Assembly (NCBI GenBank): GCA_002104895.1
Contig: MCFG01000382.1
Coordinates: 1-64,000, forward strand
From: Anaeromyces robustus
Lineage: Eukaryota; Neocallimastigomycota; Neocallimastigomycetes; Neocallimastigales; Neocallimastigaceae
Length of the DNA stretch: 64,000 nucleotides
Reading direction: 5' to 3'
Below, piece by piece: positions 56,486 to 64,000 of the stretch (position 1 is the first letter of the stretch; each line of letters starts with the position of its first letter). The notes beneath the pieces are model-generated. The model did not search any database and was not told where the DNA came from. It was given only the letters and a program-made list of their open reading frames with translations. The position numbers and the translations under genes were made by a program.

Positions 56486-57062
56486 TTAATTTGTTTTATT
56501 GAATTTTTTAAGTAATTCTGGACAATTCAAATTTGTTTCTGGCTCCCAAGAAGCTTCTGATAAAGGATAACCTTTCCATTTTATTAAGTATTGTATTTTT
56601 CCGTAATGCTTTCTTTTGTCCAGAATTTCTTCGACTTCATATTCCTCTTCTTCATTCACAATTATTGGTGGTGGGGGTGCTTGCTTCCTTTTGAATTTGT
56701 CTTCGAAGTAAGGTTCAAGTTCAGATACATGAATAATTGGATGAATTCTAAGGGTTTTTGGTAGTTCAATTTTATAAGAAACTGGGGATACTTTTTCAAT
56801 AATCCTAAACGGTCCCAATTTTCTTGGTTTAAGCTTTTTATTTTTGTTTCGAATTATTAATGAACTATTAATCCAAACTTTGTCATTAATTTTATATTCT
56901 GGAGCCTTTATACGATGTTTATTCGCAAAAATTTCTTGTTTTTTAACTGCTTGTTTTAGATTTTCTTTTAATTCCTTGAATAATTCAGACAAATCTTTTG
57001 TAAATTGGTCTGCACGCGGAACATCTGAAGTACTGGGGATTGCTGGAGAAAATCTTGGGTTA
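56486..57062 (-). CDS. Integrase C-terminus with chromodomain, truncated
   Basis: The minus-strand frame has the integrase C-terminal GPFRIIEKVSPVSYKIELP and HPIIHVSELEPYFEDKF (the GPY/F module), a Pro-rich linker, and a clear chromodomain (YEVEEILDKRKHYGKIQYLIKWKGYPLSEASWEPE), ending shortly after. The catalytic core is absent; coding similarity stops near 57062 at unrelated A+T-rich sequence. It is a broken Ty3/Gypsy chromovirus of a lineage different from the family E element (different GPY/F and chromodomain sequence). Confidence 0.88.
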
Positions 57063-57904
57063 TATACATTTTATAAAATAAATGAATTATTTATAAAATG
57101 TATAATACAGAAGTTAAATGTATTTCTGTATAAAAGTATAATATTTATTTTTAATTTTTATTTAAAACACTAAATAGATTAATAAAATATTTAATAATTA
57201 GAATAGAAAATATTAATAAATAATAATAACAATAATAATTAATATTAAAATAAATCTTAGAAAATAATGTTTAGAATAGAGAATTATATTATAAAATAAA
57301 TAATAATAATTAGATTAATTAAATAAATAATAATAATAATAATAGTCGAAAGACTATAATAATAAAATTCATGTATTATAAAAAGAGGATAATTTTTCTT
57401 TCTTTTATAAAACGATCAATAATTTGTATTTAAAAATAAGAATAATAAAAATAAAAGAAGAGTTAAACAAAAGATTATTTTATTTTTAATTTTATTGATT
57501 CATCAGTAATAATTATTTAGTATATAAGTTAATTATATTTATTGTTTATGAATATACATGTTTCCTGCATCAAGAAAAATTTGGTGGAGAATCCGGGCGG
57601 GAACAAAAAGTATGAAAAATAAACAATAAATTAACATAAGTAAAAATAATTATTACTAAATTTGAGATATTGGTTTTAAATTTTTTTTTTGAGATATATT
57701 TTTTTTATTTGATAATAATAAAAGAATTTTATAATAAAACATATTTATTTAAAGAATTAATTATTTAAAAGAATTTTATAATAAAACATATTTATTTGAA
57801 GATTTAATTATTTAAATAAAAATTTTAAAAATTTATATAATAATAATAGTAAAAATTAATATTAATAGTACTATTGTTATTATAAATAAGTATTACAAAA
57901 AGAA
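57063..57904. other. A+T-rich spacer with second TGGTGGAGAATCCGGGCG site
   Basis: No gene is visible. TATTATAAAAAGAGG near 57372 is TATA-like. The 18-mer shared with 55137 lies at 57592-57609, and AACAATAAATTAACATAA downstream also matches the 55.3-kb leader, so a related LTR and leader probably end here. Confidence 0.45.
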
Positions 57905-58740
57905 AACGTTACACAAATATTGAGAGATTTGTGAAACGTTAAAAATATTAAAAAAAAATTGATTTATTTGTTTTAATATATATTATATTAAAACAAAAAT
58001 ATTTCGGAAGTTATTAGTGGTTATCCACTACGTTACCGAATTTATTATTAATAAGGATAATTAGTTTCCACCCAACTAGTTTGTTATATTTCTAATCTGC
58101 CAGGGGATTAGTGTGATATAAAAACTAGGAAATAATTAGTCCTTTCAGCAATTAATAGTAAATTCTATAATTAAATTTAAATACTGCTTGTGCCTTATTC
58201 AAAGAATAAGCTAATTCAAGCAACCCTTATTTATAGAGTGCGGCTGTTGGATGAAAAACTCCTTAGCTCAATTGCGTTTCTATAAACTAAGAGAATAGCT
58301 TACTTCAATAATTTGTAGTATTGTTCAAGCTATTTAAATTTAATTATAACAGTATTTTTTATTAACATTGTATTGGTTGCTGTTTATAGAGTAGAAAAAG
58401 TCGAAATATAAACAGTAATTAAAAATAATTTTTAATAAGAGAAAAACTAAGCACACACTCAGCAAGCGGGAGTAGAGGTGCTTAGACAGTTCAATATTTA
58501 TTCAACAACAAGAGAGTAGTAAGTTCTGCTGAAAATCCTGATGAGAGATTCGGGAGCAGAACTAGGAAACGAAAATTAATAAATATTGAATGAGGGTCTA
58601 AGTACGAGGTCGAAAGGCTTTATAGTCACTGTGCTTGAGTGAAAATTATTAATAAATTATTAACAATACAATCACTTAATAAATAATACTAATTAATATT
58701 TTTTTTTATTTTCATTTATTATAATTCTCTAGAACATTCC
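57905..58740 (+). ncRNA. Candidate structured RNA region with nested hairpins
   Basis: Many complementary blocks are arranged in order. 57905-57940: AACGTT and CACAAAT stems. 58055-58142: three nested stems (58055-58069/58128-58142, 58076-58089/58116-58128, CTAATC/GATTAG). 58185-58222: TGCTTG/CAAGCA over CTTATTC/GAATAAG. 58230-58286: TTTATAGA/TCTATAAA. 58296-58332: TAGCTT/AAGCTA over CAATA/TATTG. 58448-58642: four nested stems, AAGCACA/TGTGCTT, TGCTTAGAC/GTCTAAGTA, a 13-bp stem 58492-58504/58580-58592, and AGTTCTGCT/AGCAGAACT. The region has no long open frame and is GC-richer than its flanks. It could be a host non-coding RNA, the leader of an LTR element, or a foldback-rich repeat. I recognise no known RNA family; strand is a guess. 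Confidence 0.45.
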
Positions 58741-60180
58741 TTTGTAAACTTCCGACGGTTGTAAAAAAAAAAATTCTAGTAATCCTTGAAAAATTAAAGT
58801 TCTCATTATATTTCCGTTACACAAATTAAATTCCCTTCTGATTAAGAAATTATATATATTCTATTGATTAATTCCAAGTTTTAAATATACATATAATAAA
58901 CTGATATTGTTCTTTAAATTTTAATAAATAAATAATTAATAAATTTCTATATTCTAAAGGACTTCTAAATTTTGTGTTAATAAAAATTATATTAAAAATT
59001 TTTGATAATATTAATATTAATAAATTTTATTAAACAATAGTAAAAATAATAATATTAATAACAATCAACCTATTAAAATAATCTTGATATATTATTACAA
59101 TAAATAAATTTATAAAATTTTTTTTTAAAATCATAATACTCTAATAAAATTTTGGAAACCTCTTTCAACTATAAATAAATATTTTCCTAATAAAAATAAA
59201 ATATATAAAAATTATATAATTAAGTTATATATTTACACAAATATATATTTTTATATATAATTTATATAACCTTAAATAAAATTAATTTTATTAATAATTT
59301 CTTGAAATTCCTAGAAACATTTTATCCTTATTAATTCCTTTATACAATTTTTTTTTTTTTTGAATTAAAATAATAATAACTTAAATTAATTTTCTTGTAA
59401 CAACCTTTTAAATATTTTTGCTTTCAATTCTTATTTTTATTTAATCATATATCTTTATATATTTATTTATTATATTCTTTCTATATATATCATATTGAAT
59501 ATATATTGTATATAATAAAAATAAATATTAATAAAATTTTATATTAATTTTCTTTCAACTTATTAATAAATCTTATATTAATATTCTTTTCAACTTATTA
59601 ATAATATTATTTTATATTAATTTCTTTCAATTTATTAATAAATCTTATATTAATATTCTTTTCAACTTATTAATAATATTATTTTATGTTAAGTTTCTTT
59701 CAACTTATTTATAATAAAAATTTATATTAATTTCCTTTCAACTTATTAATAATAAAAATTTATATATTATATTTTTACTTATTAATATTGGTAAATCTAA
59801 AATATTATACTGTTATCTTAACACATTAATAATAATTTTATATAAATTTTTTTATACTTATTATTTAATAATATCCAATATTAATTTTTTTTTTAACAAA
59901 ATTTTTATTACTTATTATATATTATCCTAACCCTATTATATTTAAAATTCAAATTAAAATAAAAGAATTAATAAACTGAATTTCAAGAAATATTACAAAT
60001 ATAATAAACGAATTTTTTATATTAAATATTTGAAACTAATTGAAAATCCTGTATCTTGATAATATAAATTAAATAAAATATAATAAATTAATAAAATAAA
60101 TAAATAAAGTATTAATCTATAAAATAAATAAAACTACTGATTTTCTTATATTTTTGTGTTTCTGAATCTAAAAATTAAAA
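58741..60180. repeat. A+T-rich spacer with CTTTCAACTTATTAATAA repeats
   Basis: Between 59551 and 59790 a unit containing CTTTCAACTTATTAATAA and TTATATTAAT recurs about six times with alternating spacing. CGTTACACAAAT near 58825 repeats 57907. Nothing else is supported. The last ~80 bp forms the leader of the Gag that follows. Confidence 0.55.
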
Positions 60181-61252
60181 ATGAAGATAAGTGAAATCTC
60201 TAGAATGCTACCAAGACTTGGTAGTCAAGATAGAGATATAGAAAGTTGGACAGAAGAATTTAAAAGAGTGATGGAACTGTCCGACATTAGTGAAGAGAAG
60301 AAAATCTTCGCTTGGGCAAAAGAATGTGTTCAAGGAAGATTAAAAGGTGTAATAGATGATCTTAAAGAAGAAGAAGATGGAATAATAAAATATCCTTCTG
60401 TTGATGAAATAAAAGAATCAATAGAAAAATACTTAAATATAACTCCAAGAAAAATGTTTTAATTTAAAAGCTCTAAGAATTAGAAGAGGAGAATCTATAA
60501 AGGATTTCAATTGGAGATATAATAACTATTATAAAAATTTGAAACAGGATTTCAAACAATTTATTACTATAAATGATTATGCTGATTCCATTGCTTCTAG
60601 GCCGTTTATCAGAACTCATGTAATTACTGCTAAACCTGAAGATATTGAAAAAGCTTTAGAAATAGCAGAATTAGCAGAAACGGCCATTGAAACTCCTAAC
60701 CATAACAATAATATAGTTATGTTTATGAATAACCAATGGAATTCATATAGTAATAAAAATAACTTTAGTCCAAATTATAATAATAATTTTAATAATAATT
60801 TTAATAATAATTTTAATAATAATTTTAATAATAATTTTAATAATAATTTTAATAATAATAGAAATTATAATAACGGAAATAGAAATAATTTTAATCGCTA
60901 TAATTCTAGAAATAATCCAAACAATTATAATAATAATTATAATAATAATTATAATAATCATAATTATAATAATAATAATTATAATAATAATTATAATAAT
61001 AATAATTATAATAGCAATAATAACAATAACAATAATAATTTTAATAATAATAATAATAATAATAATTATAATAATAATAATTTAAATCAAAACAATAAAA
61101 ATTCTAAACCCTCTAACCCTTATACTATATGTTACAAGTGTGGTCAAAATGGGCATAGAAGACAAGACTGTCCTTACAGTTTTAAAGACTTAGCAAAAAT
61201 GGAAGAAGAAGGACAATTAAATAAATTAAATAATAATCCTTTAAACTTATGA
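60181..61252 (+). mobile_element. Asn-rich Gag with zinc knuckle
   Basis: It starts at ATG 60181. The capsid part (ESWTEEFKRVMELSDISEEKK, KECVQGRLKG, then ALEIAELAETAIE) is followed by a long Asn/Phe/Tyr tract (60740-61100) built from 12-bp units such as AATAATAATTTT, then a CCHC knuckle CYKCGQNGHRRQDC (61131-61172). The end overlaps the next frame by a few bases, as in elements that use frameshifting. It is a Ty3/Gypsy-like Gag, nearly whole, with about one break. Confidence 0.75.
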
Positions 61253-62394
61253 ATGGGAGAAGGAATACTCCCATAAATCAAACCAATACTATGCTCACTA
61301 CTATTTCGCTCTCTGAAAATCAAAAAGAAATAAAGAATGAACAAGAAAAGGAGATAACAATGGTTGCAGAAAGAAGGCCAAGAAAAATAAATAATAACAA
61401 GCCTTATAAGAAAACAATAAAAGAAAGCTTAAAAGAAAATCCACAACCAATAAAAGTGCCATCAAATAAACAAGAATCAATGGAAGTGGAACCAGAAAGT
61501 GAAAATAAAAATAATAATATAGAAAAAGAAAACAATAATCAAACTGAGAGTCTGCAACATCTTGATCCATCATTCATAAATGAACCTACAATTGAAAAGG
61601 CTAAGAAAAATAATAAAAAGGAAAGAGCTAAAGAAATAAGAGAATTAGCCAAAGAAATTCAACTTCCTAGCGATAAGAAGGCAGAAAAACAAAATAAAGA
61701 AAATACTACAAAAGTATTAAAAATTGCCGAAAATCAAGACAATTATAACATAGTAGATGATATTGGAAATAAATTCGCTAACATAACTATTGGTCAGTTG
61801 CTTAATATTAATCCAAAATTAAGAACTGAGTTATCAAAAGCTTTAAAATATACAACAGTAGTTGAAGATAAAGGAACTATTTTATCTACAATTAAAAAAG
61901 ATAAAATCGTAAAAACAAAATGTAAAGTTAAAAATATTGAAACTACTGTTTATTTAGATTCGTGTTCTTCTATTAATATGATAACAAAAAAATTCATGAT
62001 TGAAAATAATATTCCATTTAAACCTATATCTACTATTAAAGAAACATTATATCAAGCTTGCAATAATACAACACTTATTTCTAAACTATATGAAATTGAA
62101 ATAACTATTGGAAATATCACTTCAAAGGAAATATTTAGATTAGTAGAAAAAGATGATATTTTCCAAGTATTAATAGGTGTTGAAGCTTTAGCAAGAATGA
62201 AATTAATTATGGACTTTTCAGAGCATATACTTTATCAAAAGACTGATGAAGTTAGAGAAATTGGAAGCTTTGAAAGTGTTTATGAATTAGAAGAAGAAGA
62301 AGAAGATATAAACGATGAAATTGAAGAAGAATTAAATAAAAATGTATTAGATTATTTATTAGAAACAGAAGATAAATATATATGTTTTTGTTAA
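61249..62394 (+). CDS. Protease-containing frame with DSC in place of DSG (381 codons)
   Basis: A Lys/Asn/Glu-rich N-terminal half is followed by IGQLLNINPKLRTELSKAL and a retropepsin-like domain: VYLDSCSSINMITKKFM near residue 240, and QVLIGVEALARMKLIMDF near 305 corresponding to the usual ILG flap end. The active-site triad reads DSC rather than D-S/T-G, which would be unusual for an active enzyme. It ends in an acidic tail. ATG 61249 overlaps the Gag end. Its coding end lies at the edge of the family B LTR. The sequence around IGQLL resembles the relic at 33.84 kb, suggesting a shared ancestry. Broken element; nothing of its RT is seen in the window. Confidence 0.7.
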   Translation: MNGRRNTPINQTNTMLTTISLSENQKEIKNEQEKEITMVAERRPRKINNNKPYKKTIKESLKENPQPIKVPSNKQESMEVEPESENKNNNIEKENNNQTESLQHLDPSFINEPTIEKAKKNNKKERAKEIRELAKEIQLPSDKKAEKQNKENTTKVLKIAENQDNYNIVDDIGNKFANITIGQLLNINPKLRTELSKALKYTTVVEDKGTILSTIKKDKIVKTKCKVKNIETTVYLDSCSSINMITKKFMIENNIPFKPISTIKETLYQACNNTTLISKLYEIEITIGNITSKEIFRLVEKDDIFQVLIGVEALARMKLIMDFSEHILYQKTDEVREIGSFESVYELEEEEEDINDEIEEELNKNVLDYLLETEDKYICFC

Positions 62395-62862
62395 GGATTT
62401 GAATGGATTATAGATATAAGCCACATTATATCTATTAAATATTTATTATTCAGCATGTTTATGCGCCCCAAATCCTTATACAATTTAATTATTATTAATT
62501 TTATTAATAATACAGTTGAATATAAATTATACTTTTATTTTATTAACAAATTATATTCTTATCTTATATTATTTTAATATATATTACTATAATTAATATA
62601 AATATTAATTTACTTATATTATTGTATTGTTCAATGAAATGTATAAAAGATTGATGAAATATGTATTCTTACATTCTTTGTAAGATTATTAACCTAATAA
62701 TAATCTAATAAAATATAATTATAAAATAATTAAACAAATTTAAATAAAGAAACTATATTTATAATAAAACTTATAATAAAATTAATATTAATGAACACCC
62801 TACGTATTAGATTATTGAGCATTTCGACCAAGTTAAACTTTAAACCAAACTAAAACTTTACA
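62389..62862 (+). mobile_element. Family B solo LTR (474 bp)
   Basis: It starts TGTTAAGGATTTGAATGG and ends CTAAAACTTTACA, and is flanked by the perfect duplication GTTTT (62384-62388 and 62863-62867). It is nearly identical to 19323-19797, so recent. It lies exactly between the protease frame and a family D LTR. Confidence 0.92.
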
Positions 62863-62867
62863 GTTTT

Positions 62868-64000
62868 TGTTAAATGAGGGTAGTTTTGGTTTAATAATGG
62901 TCAGGTCAAGATGTTTAATTAATAACAAAATAACTAATTAAACAAATATATAATTAATAGGCAAATTTATTTATTAATACACAATAAATTAATTAATTAA
63001 AAGAACACTTTTTTAAAATAATTAAGTTTTATAATAATATTTTTTATTAATAATTAATTAAGAAAAGTTTAAATAATAATTAGATTATTAAGTCATTAAT
63101 TCTAAGTTATTTAGTTAATAATCTTACAAAGATTAAAAGGAATTGTAATTTCAATCCTTATTTATACTTTTTCTAAATCTAATAATTATTAATACATTTA
63201 ATTATTATAATCTATTGATAATATATTTATACATGTATAATTTTAAATAAAATATATGAATAAAATAATATTGATAAAAATCTAACTATATAAAACTAAT
63301 ATAAAACTATATAAACTATTAATAAATTTAATGATAAGAATTTATAATCTAAGATTTAGATTTATAACTATTCTAATTATTTAACTAGTTAACTATTTAA
63401 TTATTTTAATTGTTTAGTATACTATTTAATTATTTATCTATATATTAATTATTTTTATCTTTGGATTTTTATAATCTTTTCTGTATAATTAATTCTAGAT
63501 AAAATGGGATATTTTTAATTATTTAAGATCTTAAGTAAATTTTAAATCTTTTTGAGATTTTTAGAATTCTAAGAATTTCTGTAAATTAATATAATAATCA
63601 ACTATTCTAATTTTTATAAAAATAATTAACAATTATTATAATATATTATATAAATTATTATTATTATTCTAATTAATATTTTATAAATTATTTGAAGGCG
63701 TTTTCTGTATATCTGAATGATTATTATTATTATAAATTATAATATAATTATTGAAATAAAAAGATTTTATCTATATAAAATATTATAATTATTTATTTAT
63801 GGATCCTTGTAAATATTTAATTATATTTTTATATTGTATAAACCTTTAAAGTCCAATATCTCGCCAACCAGTGGTCCAAATGGGCTGAAATTCAGATATG
63901 TTGTAGCTCTTGAGCAGAGCTTCTCAATGAGCATAAAATCAAAGCGAAGCGGAGGAAATCTTCAATATTTGCCAAGTTATCGTTATTTTTCTTCTGATTA
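62868..64000 (+). mobile_element. Family D LTR, continuing past the window end
   Basis: It starts TGTTAAATGAGGGTAG and matches the minus strand of 1837-3170 for all 1,133 visible bases with modest divergence. By comparison, about 200 bp should remain beyond the window. The base block before it (GTTTT) also forms the family B duplication. Its own duplication cannot be tested here. Confidence 0.87.

Noticed and set aside
58535-58580. Hammerhead ribozyme (CTGATGAG followed by CGAAA)
   Set aside because: The core words are present, but stem II does not form between them, stem I has no partner next to the CTGATGA, and the 13-bp stem is offset from the GAAA. The CTGATGAG lies in the loop of the AGTTCTGCT/AGCAGAACT hairpin instead.
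60743-60961. A 72-residue poly-isoleucine protein on the minus strand
   Set aside because: It is the complement of the AAT/AATTTT repeats that encode the Asn tract of Gag.
1837-64000. The inverted 1.1-kb sequences at both window ends as terminal inverted repeats of one giant element or a segmental inversion
   Set aside because: The left copy has TG...CA ends and an exact 5-bp duplication (TAAAA) of its own, so these are two independent LTR insertions in opposite orientation.

Overview
The window is very A+T-rich eukaryotic DNA (roughly four-fifths A+T by eye) and is almost entirely transposable-element territory. I recognise no intact host gene, no rRNA and no bacterial-type operon. Ty3/Gypsy chromoviruses with C-terminal chromodomains, a MULE-like transposase piece, asparagine-rich Gag proteins and long A/T homopolymers suggest a low-GC early-diverging fungus. 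Neocallimastigomycota is my first guess and Glomeromycotina the alternative; both are inference from composition and element content.

Layout. 1-6.6 kb: an LTR (family D) inserted at the 3' edge of a long coiled-coil Gag, then a solo LTR (family A) that carries a tRNA-like module. 6.6-11 kb: a decayed unidentified reading region, an integrase fragment ending in a perfect 74-bp palindrome, and a MULE-like fragment between inverted copies of a 15-bp repeat. 11-14 kb: nested LTRs (family C, family B, then inverted family C), each with perfect 5-bp target duplications. 14-20 kb: repeats, another family A LTR, a Ser/Thr-rich decayed reading region, a family B LTR and a degenerate tRNA-Thr-like sequence. 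20.4-27.8 kb: two Gag-PR-RT-RNase H elements with no recognisable integrase. 29.6-33.6 kb (minus): the pol and 3' LTR (family E) of a very young chromovirus. Its 5' LTR and gag-protease lie at 49.4-51.9 kb (plus). 33.6-36.1 kb: an older relic carrying a family E solo LTR. 36-49 kb: gene-poor A+T-rich DNA with inverted repeats, two RT relics and a second coiled-coil Gag. 52-57 kb: a relic Gag zinc knuckle, more family A LTRs and an integrase-chromodomain fragment. 57.9-58.7 kb: a run of nested hairpins without coding potential. 60.2-64 kb: an Asn-rich Gag plus protease, followed by abutting family B and D LTRs.

Main conclusions. (1) The young family E chromovirus and an older relic are both parted between about 33.6 and 51.9 kb in opposite orientations, which points to an ~18-kb inversion or an assembly error. 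(2) At least two element families show a sequence just after the LTR that is complementary to their predicted transcript 5' end, as in Tf1 self-priming. (3) Family A LTRs start with a conserved 74-nt tRNA-like module that has A-box and B-box matches. (4) Three related elements end pol after RNase H; one ends in a coiled coil and an NLS-like motif. (5) A ~600-nt stretch at 58.05-58.64 kb looks like a structured RNA.
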